A DNA stretch of 53,740 bases from an uncultured Gemmiger sp. (GCA_944382785.1 CALWNO010000014.1:1-53740); one strand, 5' to 3'. Positions 1 through 8,497 are shown, counted from the first letter of the stretch. The notes: a model not told the origin generated them from the letters alone. Numbers and translations are program-made.

Positions 1-306
1 TTCACCGTGCGCAACTACAAAGTGGAGAACGGTTCCATCAGCTATGAGCTGGTGCCCTACGGGCTTTCCGGAAACAACGAGCTCCTCCCGGATGACGATG
101 ATCTGATCACCATGCTCAACGGCCACAGCGCCCTGTACAGCACCACCGTGGACCCCAAGACCGGCGTATGGAGCTGCCGTCTGGATTATTACGCTGCCAC
201 CGATGAGGAGCTGAACTCCATCCCCACCTGGCACTACTACTTCCAGCCCGGCTACGAGGCAGACACCGCCCACAGCCTGACCCTGCCCCTGAGCGCCGAA
301 AACTGA
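1..306 (+). CDS. C-terminal fragment of an unrecognised protein
   Basis: The reading frame is open from base 1 and stops at TGA 304-306, so the start lies outside the window and only the last 101 residues are visible. The fragment is acidic and rich in Tyr, Asp and Leu, with a run of four Asp near residue 35 and a C-terminal WHYYFQPGY segment. No transmembrane segment or catalytic motif is evident, and I do not recognise the family. A strong intrinsic terminator follows within 40 bases, so this is the last gene of its transcript. The true N-terminus could supply a signal peptide or lipobox that cannot be seen here. Confidence 0.6.
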   Translation, partial: FTVRNYKVENGSISYELVPYGLSGNNELLPDDDDLITMLNGHSALYSTTVDPKTGVWSCRLDYYAATDEELNSIPTWHYYFQPGYEADTAHSLTLPLSAEN

Positions 307-341
307 GAAGAGAATTTTCTGCCCGGGATTCTGCGCCTACG

Positions 342-381
342 AAAAGCCGCCGCCCTGCATCACGCGGGGCGGCGGCTTTTT
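342..381 (+). terminator. Intrinsic terminator after the first CDS
   Basis: An 11-bp perfect GC-rich stem, AGCCGCCGCCC (345-355) with GGGCGGCGGCT (367-377), is followed by a T run. It ends the leftmost transcript. Confidence 0.9.
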
Positions 382-418
382 GCATAAAAAACCAACAGTT
401 TGGTTTTATTTCCAAATA

Positions 419-447
419 TTGACAAATCTTCCAAAATATCGTATACT
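419..447 (+). promoter_or_regulatory. Sigma-A promoter of the AbrB-family gene
   Basis: TTGACA (419-424), a 17-base spacer, then TATACT (442-447). The predicted start near 454 gives a leader of about 110 bases. That leader contains a GC-rich stem-loop around 515-543. Confidence 0.8.
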
Positions 448-565
448 ATCCACAAGAAGTTGCGGCCGACGTCAGAAAACGACAGCAAATGTAGTTTTTC
501 GGCCCATCAATAAGGCCCGGCACCGCCTTTTGGCGCGGCGGGCATGGAGCGGGAGGGAACCCAAC

Positions 566-817
566 ATGAAATCGACAGGCATCATCCGCAATGTGGACGG
601 TCTGGGGCGCATCGTGCTGCCCAAGGACCTGCGCAAACAGTTCGGCGTCACGCCGGATACCCCTTTGGAGATCATGACCGATGCGGACTGCATCATCCTG
701 CGCAAGTATCGCCCGGCAGGCTGCTGTGAATTCTGCGGCGACGTGTCCGACGACGTGGTGGTGTTCCACGGAAAGCCCATCTGTGGGGCCTGCCGCCGGG
801 CCTTGGCTTCGATGTAA
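566..817 (+). CDS. AbrB/MazE/SpoVT-type DNA-binding regulator with C-terminal Cys4 motif
   Basis: This 83-residue protein opens with a swapped-hairpin AbrB domain (about residues 1-48), recognised by STGIIRNVDGLGRIVLPKDLRK followed by a short beta/alpha stretch. Proteins of this fold dimerise and bind AT-rich promoters as transition-state or sporulation regulators. The C-terminal third carries two CxxC pairs (CEFC and CGAC), which suggests a small zinc ribbon. The ATG is preceded by GGGAGGG at a good distance. An in-frame extension to 380 runs through the promoter and is unlikely. It is a single-gene unit facing the convergent XRE gene. Target genes cannot be told from the sequence. Confidence 0.85.
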   Translation: MKSTGIIRNVDGLGRIVLPKDLRKQFGVTPDTPLEIMTDADCIILRKYRPAGCCEFCGDVSDDVVVFHGKPICGACRRALASM

Positions 818-826
818 AATACAGGG

Positions 827-1516
827 TCAGTGGTGGGTGCCGCGCACGGCTTCCTCGCTGTTTTTGACCAGATTCATCAGGCTGGTGGCATGGCGGGGGT
901 ACTCCCGGGCCAGGCTTTCGGTGGTCATGCTGAACACCGCCGGGTCAGGCGCGGGACCGCCCTCATCCTCTCCGGCCAGCACCGCGGCCAGTTCCCCCTG
1001 CTGGGCCGCCATGGCGGAGGCCGCAGCGTGCTGCCACCGGGCCGGGCTGACCCGGAACAGACTGGCCACGTTTTTGGGCGCAGACTGGTACAGCTGGCGG
1101 AACATACCGTACACCGCCAGCATCAGATAATTGCTCACCGCTGTGACCACCCGTTTGTCCCGGCACTGGTCCAGCTTGTCAAACAGGATATCCAACGAGT
1201 TTTCGATGAGTTTTTTGTACATGGTGGGCAGTACACTGCCGCGGTAGACACTGCCGGAAGTGGAACTGCCCTCGGGCAGTTCTTCCACCGTGATGGTCTG
1301 ACCGCTGCGCTCTGCACTGCGTCCCAACAGATAATCACAGGAAACCCCGTAATAATCTGCCACCTGCACCACAAATTCCAGGCCGCATTCCCGGATGCCT
1401 TTTTCATAATGGGAAAGCTGGGCCTGGCTGATGCCCAGGTCGCTGGCTGCCTGTTTCTGGGTGATGCCACGTTCTTTTCGAAGCAGGGTAATGATTCGGT
1501 TAAATTCCATTGCCAT
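827..1516 (-). CDS. XRE-family helix-turn-helix transcriptional regulator
   Basis: The 229-residue protein has an N-terminal HTH_3/Cro-CI domain at about residues 5-63. The recognition region is GITQKQAASDLGISQAQLSH, followed by a YYGVSCDYLLGR segment typical of the family. The remaining 165 residues are a helical, Ala/Leu-rich domain of unknown function, probably for dimerisation or ligand sensing. The ATG at 1514-1516 was chosen because GAAGGA lies 10 bases upstream; the second ATG at 1508-1510 is too far from it. The upstream open frame to 1804 crosses the promoter. The gene is monocistronic, convergent with the AbrB gene, and has a dyad in its own 5' region that could serve autoregulation. 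Confidence 0.85.
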   Translation of the reverse strand: MAMEFNRIITLLRKERGITQKQAASDLGISQAQLSHYEKGIRECGLEFVVQVADYYGVSCDYLLGRSAERSGQTITVEELPEGSSTSGSVYRGSVLPTMYKKLIENSLDILFDKLDQCRDKRVVTAVSNYLMLAVYGMFRQLYQSAPKNVASLFRVSPARWQHAAASAMAAQQGELAAVLAGEDEGGPAPDPAVFSMTTESLAREYPRHATSLMNLVKNSEEAVRGTHH

Positions 1517-1532
1517 CTCGTTGCCGTCCTTC

Positions 1533-1550
1533 ACACTCTTTACACAGTGT
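1533..1550. repeat. Inverted repeat near the XRE transcription start
   Basis: ACACT (1533-1537) and AGTGT (1546-1550) are inverted across 8 bases and lie just downstream of the -10. This would suit an autoregulatory operator or a short 5' stem-loop. Confidence 0.4.
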
Positions 1551-1552
1551 TG

Positions 1553-1581
1553 ATTATATCTGCAAAAAAACGCTTTGTAAA
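1553..1581 (-). promoter_or_regulatory. Promoter of the XRE regulator
   Basis: On the minus strand, TTTACA (1576-1581), a 17-base spacer, then TATAAT (1553-1558). The start is predicted near 1546. Confidence 0.8.
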
Positions 1582-1790
1582 GACCGTTTTCCCCAATTTT
1601 TTTGCTTTTTTTCGGCTGTTTGGGCAAAATAAGGCGCCTCAAACTAGATATTGATCTTTTGCACAAACATAGGGTACAAATATTGTGGCTCCAAATTTTA
1701 CCAGTACCCATCGCCTTTTGAAATTGTAATAATTTTGTAATCTTTTGTTTTTGACAAATTTCCCTATTTTTCGCACAGGAGGAACCTATT

Positions 1791-2417
1791 TTGAAATATT
1801 TCAAGCTTCATCTGATCCGCCACGGCCTCACCGCTGCCAATCTGGAAGGCCGCTACATCGGCAGCGGCACCGACCTGTCTCTGTGTGAGGAAGGCCGGGC
1901 CGGGCTGCTGGAACTGAAGCAGCAGTTTGAATATCCCCAGGTGGGGCTGGTGTTCACCTCTCCCCTACTGCGGGCCAAGGAGACGGCGGAGATCTTGTAT
2001 CCCGGCGTGCGCACCATCGTCCTGCAGGATCTGCGGGAGATGGGCTTCGGCGTGTTTGAAAACCGCCTGCTCACCGACCTGGCCAAAGACCCGGATTTTG
2101 CCGCCTGGATGGACCCCACCAGCGAAAAAGTCCCCGAAGGTGCCGAGAGCCGTCAGGCTTTTGCCGACCGGTCCGGCGGTATGCTGATGAAACTGTTTGA
2201 GTTCATGATCAAAACCCACACCGACGAGGCTGCCTGTGTGACCCACGGCGGGGTGATCATGAACATGCTGGCCCGCCATGCCCTGCCCCAGCGGCATCCC
2301 GAGGAATGGATGACCGACCCGGGCTGCGGGTACAGTCTGCGGCTGGACACCGCCATGTGGATGCGGGACCATCTGGCCGAAGCCTATGACGTGGTCCCCC
2401 GGGGATATCTGGACTGA
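1791..2417 (+). CDS. Histidine phosphatase superfamily protein (phosphoglycerate mutase/CobC-like)
   Basis: This 208-residue protein is a 2-His phosphatase. It has the RHG motif at residues 10-12 (phospho-accepting His11), the usual downstream N..G..D..L...G pattern, SPLLRAKETA with Arg61, the acid Glu83 in LREMGFG, and the second His in THGG near residue 152. The family includes alpha-ribazole phosphatase and broad-specificity sugar-phosphate phosphatases; the substrate cannot be assigned from sequence alone. The start is TTG at 1791, supported by AGGAGGA with 7-base spacing. No cobalamin genes flank it, so a cobalamin role is not supported. It stands alone and ends at a terminator shared with the convergent DUF3048 gene. 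Confidence 0.85.
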   Translation: MKYFKLHLIRHGLTAANLEGRYIGSGTDLSLCEEGRAGLLELKQQFEYPQVGLVFTSPLLRAKETAEILYPGVRTIVLQDLREMGFGVFENRLLTDLAKDPDFAAWMDPTSEKVPEGAESRQAFADRSGGMLMKLFEFMIKTHTDEAACVTHGGVIMNMLARHALPQRHPEEWMTDPGCGYSLRLDTAMWMRDHLAEAYDVVPRGYLD

Positions 2418-2451
2418 GGATTCCCTTTTTTCCATTGCAACGCAAGAGCAG

Positions 2452-2493
2452 AAAAGCGCCCCGGCAGGCTTCGCACCTGCCGGGGCGCTTCTT
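2452..2493. terminator. Bidirectional intrinsic terminator
   Basis: A perfect 13-bp stem, GCGCCCCGGCAGG (2456-2468) with CCTGCCGGGGCGC (2476-2488). It lies between the convergent phosphatase and DUF3048 genes and can serve both. Confidence 0.85.
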
Positions 2494-2509
2494 CTGTTTC
2501 TGGTTTTCC

Positions 2510-3901
2510 TTACTCGGCGGAGGGTTCCCCTTCCGGGGCAGGGGTTTCTTCCGGTGCCGGGGTGGGGGTACCGAACACCGCCTCATAGGCAGCCTGGGCG
2601 CTGGCCAGGGCGTCATTGGCGGCGGTCAGGCGCTGCGCTGCCGCCTCATCGTCGGCAGGGTCATCGGTGGCAGCGGCATCGGTCACTGCCTGCTGGGCAG
2701 CAGCCAGTTCAGCCTGGGCTGCCAGGTAGGTGTTCTGAATCTCCTGGTTCTGGGCAGCAGCCGCAGCAGCTTCGTCGGAGACACCGCTTTCCAGCAGAGC
2801 CGGCTTCTCGGGCAGGGTCTGCTCGGTGCCGTCGGCGGCAAAAAGCTGCAGCTTCTGGCCGTAATAGCCGCCCCAAAGAGCCAGATAGGTCTTGCCCGGG
2901 TTGACGGCCAGGGTAGCGCCGGAAGCGTCGGTGAGGGACAGGGGCGCCGTGGCGTCTCCCTTGGTCCAGCTGATCTGCTCCCAACCGCCGTCGGTCAGGT
3001 ACAGGCCGACACCGCCGGACAGGTCGTACTGGCGGGTGTAGCCGTCATCCTTGATCCCGCTGGACGCATACAGAACCAGCACGTTCTTGAAGGATGCCTG
3101 CTGACCGCTGTCCGCATCCATGGATGGGGTACCGTCCAGATTGTGGCGCAGGTACAGTCCGGTGGCGGCATCGTATTTCAGCTCGGCCCCGGCTGTGTCC
3201 GAAAAGTTGATATACAGGTTGGCGCCGTTCTGGCTTGCGGGAGCCTGGCGCTCCTCAAAGTGGAACAGGGGCATGTTGGCGCCGGTGGTGTCCATGCTGT
3301 AGTTGGCCAGACCGCCGGTGATCTGGTCGGCGGTGGTATACCAGCAGTTTTCCTCCCGGTAGCCGCTGGCATAGCGGTCAGCGTCAAAGGTAAAGCCGGA
3401 GGTGCCCACGTTCAGCCCGTCCACGTCCTGGTAGGTCAGCACATTGAGCAGATTGGAGGCATAAACGGTCTTGCCGATATGCACCGGCACCGCGTTGAGC
3501 GGCAGGGTGAACTGCAGACTCAGATCGGTCACCTTACCCACCGGGCCCACCTTGCTGATATCGGTGCGAGTGGCAAAGACGGCGGTCAGGCTGGTATCAT
3601 ACCCTTCACTGACCCCTTCCACCAGCAAGTCCGCCTTGCCGATGCCCCACTGGGGGGTGGAACCGTCCCCGCTGCGCAGGGTCACGGCCACCGGGCGCTG
3701 GTTGTTGTAGTCGGTCTCGGTGGTCTGACCGGTGAGCGGGTTGGTGTTGTTGACGGGCGCCGGGGTGGGGGTAGGCTCGGCCGTAGGCGCGGCGGTCCCG
3801 CCGGCAGTTTCCCCAGTGGATTCCGGCGAGCCAGGGCTGGTACAGGCGGCCAACAGCAGGACAGACAGCACAACGGCCGCCAGGCGGATGGATTTTCTCA
3901 T
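2510..3901 (-). CDS. DUF3048 domain lipoprotein (YerB-like), first copy
   Basis: This 463-residue protein has a lipoprotein signal peptide with lipobox LAAC at Cys20. A Thr/Pro/Ala-rich linker follows, then a DUF3048 region recognisable from NPLTGQ, RPVAVTL, WGIGKADLLVEG and VGPVGKVTDL. The C-terminal 100 residues are an Ala/Gln/Asp-rich helix ending in a Pro/Glu tail. YerB-type proteins sit on the outer face of the membrane and their biochemical role is not established. The ATG at 3899-3901 has GAGGG upstream and directly begins the signal peptide; the longer frame to 3970 has no support. The gene lies 116 bases after a second DUF3048 gene on the same strand. The tail is unusual for the family and could be a cell-wall-spanning spacer. 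Confidence 0.8.
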   Translation of the reverse strand: MRKSIRLAAVVLSVLLLAACTSPGSPESTGETAGGTAAPTAEPTPTPAPVNNTNPLTGQTTETDYNNQRPVAVTLRSGDGSTPQWGIGKADLLVEGVSEGYDTSLTAVFATRTDISKVGPVGKVTDLSLQFTLPLNAVPVHIGKTVYASNLLNVLTYQDVDGLNVGTSGFTFDADRYASGYREENCWYTTADQITGGLANYSMDTTGANMPLFHFEERQAPASQNGANLYINFSDTAGAELKYDAATGLYLRHNLDGTPSMDADSGQQASFKNVLVLYASSGIKDDGYTRQYDLSGGVGLYLTDGGWEQISWTKGDATAPLSLTDASGATLAVNPGKTYLALWGGYYGQKLQLFAADGTEQTLPEKPALLESGVSDEAAAAAAQNQEIQNTYLAAQAELAAAQQAVTDAAATDDPADDEAAAQRLTAANDALASAQAAYEAVFGTPTPAPEETPAPEGEPSAE

Positions 3902-3948
3902 AGGTTTCCCTCTATAATGACAGGGCACACGCCCCGGATGATAGCCGC

Positions 3949-3994
3949 AAAGGCGCACGGCCTGCCCCATGCCGGGCGGCGGCTGTGCGCCTTT
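3949..3994. terminator. Stem-loop between the two DUF3048 genes
   Basis: AAAGGCGCAC (3949-3958) pairs with GTGCGCCTTT (3985-3994) across a GC-rich loop. On the minus strand it is followed by only a short T run, so it may be a partial terminator or processing site. Confidence 0.55.
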
Positions 3995-4017
3995 TTGGTG
4001 TTGCGGTTGTTGCGGGA

Positions 4018-5325
4018 TCAGCCGTTGATCTCGTCGAGGGTCTGGCCCAGCTCTTCGCCTTCGCCGGCCTCCACGTCGTCCTCATTCACAACGGCTTCGC
4101 TGGTGGCCGTATCCTTGGCCGCCAGGTCGTAGTCGGCCAGGGTGCCGGTCTCCAACTTTTCGGCTTCCTCAATGTCCACCACAGTGACATAGCTCTTGCC
4201 GATGTTCACATCCAGCTGCTGGTCGCTGCACTGGCCGTCCTCGGTCAGATAGTACAGGCGCAGGGCCTCCAGCGGGGTGCCTTTCTGCCAGTAGATCTTT
4301 TCGATCTTACCGCCGTAGCAGTAGTAGCCGATACCGCCGTTGCCGTAGTCCACGTTCTGGATATCGTGGCTGTCGCCGGGATAGGCGGCCATGTCGGTGT
4401 ACAGGATGACCAGGTTGGTGAAGGCCAGCTGCTGGTCGTACTCCTCGTCGATGGTATCCCGCCAGGAACCGTCGTTGGAGTAGTACTGCTGCATCTTGTA
4501 GGTGGTAGAAGCAGAGTCATACAGGAAACGGGTCTTGTAGCTCTGGGAGTGGGTGATGGCCACATACTCGCCGTTCTGCACCACAGGGCCGTACTTGTCG
4601 CTGTAGGCACTGTCCAGGCTGTTGGACAGGTCGCGCACCTCATTGGTGCGGTAGTCCACGAAGTTGAAGAAGGTGGAGTTGTAATCCCGCTTCATATCAA
4701 CATCGTTGTCCTCAATATATTCCTTGATGTTCTCGCCGCTGGTGTACATGGTGTGCTCCAGAGCCAGGCCGTTGCCGTAGCTCAGGCCCTGCCAGTTCAC
4801 ACGGTTGTAGTCACGGTAACCGTTGGCGCCGTCGTTGTTGTTCAGCAGGCCGTACTCGTATTCCTTGGCATACTGGCGCATAAAGACGCTTTCGCCCTCA
4901 TGGACGTACAGGCCCTGCCAGGGCAGAAGCAGCTGGAAGAACTGGTCACGGCCGGAGCGGACGGGTCCGATCTCCTCAATGTCGTTGTAATCGTTGAACA
5001 GGGCCATAAAGCGGGTAATGCCGCCTTCCACCTTGATCTCAAACAGCATCTGGGCACGGGACAGACCGCGCTGGGGACGGGCCACGGTGATGTTATTGAC
5101 CATGATCCCGGTAATGCGCTGGCCCACCGGGTAATCCGCATCCTGGGCTTCGCCGGTCAGAACATTGGCTTCGTAGGGAGGCAGGGTCGGTTCGGGCGTG
5201 GCCTGGGTTTCCTGGGAAGCCGCCGGCGCTTCCGAAGGGGCAGTGTCATTGCCGGACGGCTTGCAGGCTACCAGCATGGCGCACGCCGCCAGAACGGCCA
5301 GCACGCAAAGGAGGGTACGTTTCAT
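4018..5325 (-). CDS. DUF3048 domain lipoprotein (YerB-like), second copy
   Basis: This 435-residue lipoprotein has lipobox LVAC at Cys21 and a Ser/Glu/Thr/Pro-rich linker. A full DUF3048 region follows, with VLTGE, RITGIMVNN, RGLSRAQMLFEI, EEIGPVRSGRDQ and YVHEGES, then a C-terminal beta-rich half ending with DINGK-like pairing motifs. It keeps the family hallmarks much better than its downstream neighbour. The ATG at 5323-5325 has AGAGGA upstream; the frame continues to 5475 but crosses the promoter. The two proteins share architecture but only scattered motifs, so they are old paralogues. Lipid anchoring places both outside the membrane. Confidence 0.85.
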   Translation of the reverse strand: MKRTLLCVLAVLAACAMLVACKPSGNDTAPSEAPAASQETQATPEPTLPPYEANVLTGEAQDADYPVGQRITGIMVNNITVARPQRGLSRAQMLFEIKVEGGITRFMALFNDYNDIEEIGPVRSGRDQFFQLLLPWQGLYVHEGESVFMRQYAKEYEYGLLNNNDGANGYRDYNRVNWQGLSYGNGLALEHTMYTSGENIKEYIEDNDVDMKRDYNSTFFNFVDYRTNEVRDLSNSLDSAYSDKYGPVVQNGEYVAITHSQSYKTRFLYDSASTTYKMQQYYSNDGSWRDTIDEEYDQQLAFTNLVILYTDMAAYPGDSHDIQNVDYGNGGIGYYCYGGKIEKIYWQKGTPLEALRLYYLTEDGQCSDQQLDVNIGKSYVTVVDIEEAEKLETGTLADYDLAAKDTATSEAVVNEDDVEAGEGEELGQTLDEING

Positions 5326-5370
5326 AGGCTTGGTCCTCTTTTCCTTGTTTCTTTGCTGCGCGGTGCAGGG

Positions 5371-5390
5371 CACACCCGCGGCCCGGTGTG
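5371..5390 (-). other. Stem-loop in the leader of the DUF3048 transcript
   Basis: CACACC and GGTGTG form a 6-bp stem about 20 bases downstream of the predicted transcription start. It is not followed by a U tract. Confidence 0.4.
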
Positions 5391-5416
5391 TTTGTAACCG
5401 GAATGTCATAGTTCTT

Positions 5417-5445
5417 ATTGTACTTTTTTTTGCCTGTTTTGTAAA
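5417..5445 (-). promoter_or_regulatory. Promoter of the DUF3048 genes
   Basis: Minus-strand TTTACA (5440-5445), a 17-base A-rich spacer, TACAAT (5417-5422). Confidence 0.8.
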
Positions 5446-5495
5446 GGCGCCCGCCGGAATTTTACAACCCTGCAAAGCTTCCTGACAAGAAACAG

Positions 5496-5524
5496 TTGTA
5501 CAAAACCGCCGATTCTGTTACAAT
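5496..5524 (+). promoter_or_regulatory. Promoter of the YesL-like gene
   Basis: TTGTAC (5496-5501), a 17-base spacer, TACAAT (5519-5524). It is divergent from the DUF3048 promoter, with about 50 bases between the two -35 elements. Confidence 0.8.
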
Positions 5525-5560
5525 GGAGCAAGATTCATCCGCAAAGGAGACAGATGCCGT

Positions 5561-6361
5561 ATGTCCATTTTTTCTTCGTTTTTCGGGAATTACAACCATC
5601 CGGGGCCCGGTGTCCGCCCGGATGAGCCCCGCAAAAAAGGGCTCATGCGTCTTTTCGAGATCCTGGGCCGGGATTTCTGGTCCTTCTTCAAGGCCGGGCT
5701 TCTGGCCTGGGTCAGCATGCTGCCGTATCTGTTCGGCATGATTCTGGCCGTGACCACCCACGCCGTGATCTTTGTGCTGGCCGCGGGGATCATCGGCGGC
5801 ATGATCGCCGCGCCTCAGCTGTGCGGCCTGGCCGACACCATCCTGCGCAGTTTGCGGGATGAACCCGGATACTGGTGGCCCACCTACCGCCGCGCCTGGA
5901 AACGCAATGCCCGTGCCTGCCTGTTGCCCGGCGCCGTCTTCGGCCTGATCCTGGGCATGCAGGTATTTACCTTCTTCCATATGGAGACCCTGCTCACCTC
6001 GGTGGTGGGCTGGACCATCCTGATTGCCGGGCTGGTGCTGGTTTTGGGGCTGATCACCTATATTATACCCCAGCTTGCGCTGCTGGATATGCCGCTGGCC
6101 GGTATTGTAAAAAATGCCATCCTGCTGTTTTTGGGCTATCTGCCCCGCAGCGTGGGAGCCATTGCGGTACAGATCGCCTATTGGGGGCTTTTCCTGCTGT
6201 ATTTCCCCCTGTCCATGTACATTTTTCCCTTTACCAATCTGTGGCTGCCCATGGTTCCCAGCCTGCTGATCGTTTACGCTCCCATGGAAAAGAGTTTCAA
6301 TCTGGAAGCCACCATCAAAAAAATGCGGGACGAAGAACTGGAAAAGAGCTCCCAAGACTGA
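5561..6361 (+). CDS. YesL-like (DUF624) integral membrane protein
   Basis: The 266-residue protein resembles the YesL/DUF624 family. After a 28-residue Pro/Gly-rich N-terminus come FFKAGLLAWVSMLPYLFG and about five or six hydrophobic helices (roughly 45-66, 70-88, 125-148, 155-180, 195-225 and 230-250). Cytoplasmic Arg/Lys-rich loops include RRAWKRNAR. YesL relatives often lie in carbohydrate-uptake operons but have no defined activity. Here the gene stands alone, with its own promoter and terminator, so context gives no function. AAAGGAG is 11 bases before the ATG, slightly long. A terminator follows 25 bases after the stop. Confidence 0.75.
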   Translation: MSIFSSFFGNYNHPGPGVRPDEPRKKGLMRLFEILGRDFWSFFKAGLLAWVSMLPYLFGMILAVTTHAVIFVLAAGIIGGMIAAPQLCGLADTILRSLRDEPGYWWPTYRRAWKRNARACLLPGAVFGLILGMQVFTFFHMETLLTSVVGWTILIAGLVLVLGLITYIIPQLALLDMPLAGIVKNAILLFLGYLPRSVGAIAVQIAYWGLFLLYFPLSMYIFPFTNLWLPMVPSLLIVYAPMEKSFNLEATIKKMRDEELEKSSQD

Positions 6362-6383
6362 ATCCGGCTGTTCCAACTGATTT

Positions 6384-6417
6384 ACCGGGGTGCACGCAGG
6401 TGCATCCCGGTTTTTTT
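6384..6417 (+). terminator. Terminator of the YesL-like gene
   Basis: ACCGGGGTGCA (6384-6394) pairs with TGCATCCCGGT (6401-6411) apart from one mismatch, and seven T follow. Confidence 0.9.
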
Positions 6418-6550
6418 ATGCCCGGCATCATTCCCCGGGCTTTTGTATTCCAGGGGTTGCGGGCCCGCGCCGAAACGTGGCCGGTCCCGCAAAAGGCGTT
6501 CTGTTTCCCCTCTTTTCGTATCCTGGCGAGTCTCGCGTTGGGGAGACAAT

Positions 6551-6583
6551 AAAGAAGCCCCGGCCAACTGGCCGGGGCTTCTC
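6551..6583 (-). terminator. Terminator of rny
   Basis: Perfect stem AGAAGCCCCGGCC with GGCCGGGGCTTCT around a 4-base loop, followed on the minus strand by a T-rich stretch. The rest of 6418-6550, between the convergent genes, shows nothing else I can support. Confidence 0.85.
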
Positions 6584-6595
6584 TGCAACACATAT

Positions 6596-8158
6596 TTACT
6601 TGGCGTATTCGGTGGCGCGGCTTTCGCGGATGACGCTGACCTTGATCTGGCCGGGGTAATCCAGCTCGTCCTCGATCTTTTTGGCAATGCTGCGGGCCAG
6701 CAGAATGACCTGATCGTCGCCGATCTTGTCCGGCTGGACCAGAATGCGGACCTCGCGGCCTGCCTGTACAGCATAGGAGCTTTCCACGCCCTCAAAGCTG
6801 TTGCACAGGCTTTCCAGGGTCTCCAGGCGCTTGATATAGCTTTCCATATTTTCACGCCGGGCGCCGGGACGGGCCGCGCTGATGGCGTCGGCCGCCATAA
6901 TGACAAAAGCCAGGGGGGTCTTGGGCTCCACGTCGCCGTGGTGAGCCTCGATGGCATGGATGACAGCGGGGTTCTCCCGGTACTTTTTGCAGATATCCAC
7001 ACCGATCTGGACATGGCTGCCCTCGATCTCGTGGTCCAGAGCCTTGCCGATGTCATGCAGCAGACCGGCACGGCGGGCCTGCTGAACATTGAGTCCCAGT
7101 TCGCCCGCCATCAGGCCGGCCAGCCAGGCCACTTCCAGGCTGTGGCTGAGCACGTTCTGGCCATAGCTGGTGCGGTACTTCAGACGGCCGATGAGCTTGA
7201 CCAGGTCGGGATGCAGGCTGTGGATGCCCAGATCCATGACGGCCTTCTCGCCTTCCCGCTTCATCTGCAGTTCCAGTTCCCGGCGGCACTTGTCCACCGT
7301 CTCCTCGATGCGGGCCGGGTGGATACGACCGTCGGCGATCAGGCGTTCCAGAGCCATGCGGGCGATTTCCCGGCGGGTCTGGTCAAAGCTGGACAGGGTG
7401 ATGGCTTCGGGGGTATCGTCAATGATGAGATCGCAGCCGGTGGCAGTTTCCAGGGCGCGGATGTTGCGGCCCTCACGGCCGATGATACGGCCTTTCATCT
7501 CATCACTGGGCAGGGGCACCACCGAGACGGTGGCTTCGCTGGTGGCGTCGGCGGCACAGCGGGCAATGGCCTGGCCGATCATATCCCGGGCCAGACTGTC
7601 ACACTCATCCTTCATGTTGGCCTGGAAAGCGGCGACCCGCATGGCCTTTTCGTGGGTGAGCTCATCGTCGATCTGCTTGAGCAGGACGGCCCGGGCATCT
7701 TCCTGGGTCATGGCGGCGATGGTTTCCAGCTTTTCGGTCTGGCGCAGCTTGAGCTGTTCCAGTTCGTCCAGACGGGCTTCCACCAGCTCGGCCCGCTTTT
7801 TCAGGTCCTCTTCCTTGCGCTCCACGGCGGCGGTGCGCTTGTCCAGGGCCTCCTCTTTCTGGTCCATGCGGCGTTCCTGGCGGCTGACCTCGGCGCGGCG
7901 GTCCTTGATCTCCTTGTCCGCTTCACTCTTCAGCTTGAACGCTTCGTCCTTGGCTTCAATGATGGTCTCTTTCCGTTTTTGCTCGGCAGCCTTGATGGCG
8001 TCGTTGACGATGCGCTTGGCCTCTTCCTCCGCGGAGCCCAGCTTGGCCTCGGCGGTGCGCTTGCGGTAGGTCATGCCTGCATAAAAACAGATGACCCCGC
8101 ACACGGCGGCGACAACAACGACCACCAGCACCGGTACAATGATGGCGGTGATGGACAT
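6596..8158 (-). CDS. rny: Ribonuclease Y
   Basis: RNase Y is the membrane-tethered endoribonuclease that initiates mRNA decay in many Firmicutes. The 520-residue length is standard. Domains in order: an N-terminal transmembrane helix (about 5-28); a long charged coiled coil (35-200) rich in Lys/Glu/Arg; a KH domain with GREGRNIR at 227-234; and an HD phosphohydrolase domain whose metal ligands include His339 and the His368-Asp369 pair in LLHDIGK. The start is the ATG at 8156-8158 preceded by GAGGAG; the frame remains open upstream to 8299 without a ribosome site. The gene is monocistronic, with a long (over 300-base) untranslated region. Confidence 0.97.
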   Translation of the reverse strand: MSITAIIVPVLVVVVVAAVCGVICFYAGMTYRKRTAEAKLGSAEEEAKRIVNDAIKAAEQKRKETIIEAKDEAFKLKSEADKEIKDRRAEVSRQERRMDQKEEALDKRTAAVERKEEDLKKRAELVEARLDELEQLKLRQTEKLETIAAMTQEDARAVLLKQIDDELTHEKAMRVAAFQANMKDECDSLARDMIGQAIARCAADATSEATVSVVPLPSDEMKGRIIGREGRNIRALETATGCDLIIDDTPEAITLSSFDQTRREIARMALERLIADGRIHPARIEETVDKCRRELELQMKREGEKAVMDLGIHSLHPDLVKLIGRLKYRTSYGQNVLSHSLEVAWLAGLMAGELGLNVQQARRAGLLHDIGKALDHEIEGSHVQIGVDICKKYRENPAVIHAIEAHHGDVEPKTPLAFVIMAADAISAARPGARRENMESYIKRLETLESLCNSFEGVESSYAVQAGREVRILVQPDKIGDDQVILLARSIAKKIEDELDYPGQIKVSVIRESRATEYAK

Positions 8159-8497
8159 TCGTTTCAACTCCTCAAATTTAATGGGAAATGCGCGTAAACC
8201 TGAGGGTCGCAGCCATGACGGGGCTTTCCTTTTATTCGATTCGGTTGTTTGCTCAGACGCGGCCAAAGCCGGCCGCGGGCCGATGGTACACCAAAACACA
8301 CCTGCCGCAAAAGGGCGGGAGTGCGTGGTTTCCCCTTGGAAAAAGTCTTATAAAAACAACGAAAGCATGTTTATTTCAATGCAAACCTGCGTGCATGCCA
8401 TACCAAATAAAATACAGCGCCCGCCCAAGCGGCGGCCCTTCGGCGATGCGGTGCCGCCCGAACCGTGCGGTCAAACTGCATACACCGTTGTATAGTG
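8159..8497 (-). other. Long untranslated region upstream of rny
   Basis: No coding gene is supported between the rny start and the divergent thrS promoter. The stretch is GC-rich near rny and AT-rich around 8330-8420. If transcription starts near 8490, the rny leader is about 330 bases, long enough for post-transcriptional control. I recognise no named riboswitch in it. Confidence 0.4.

Noticed and set aside
380-565. Upstream extension of the AbrB ORF
   Set aside because: It includes the promoter (419-447); the ribosome site and conserved domain start at 566.
2435-5397. Large plus-strand ORFs opposite the DUF3048 genes
   Set aside because: Composition is low-complexity Gly/Val/Leu and they run through lipoprotein genes with clear signal peptides on the other strand.
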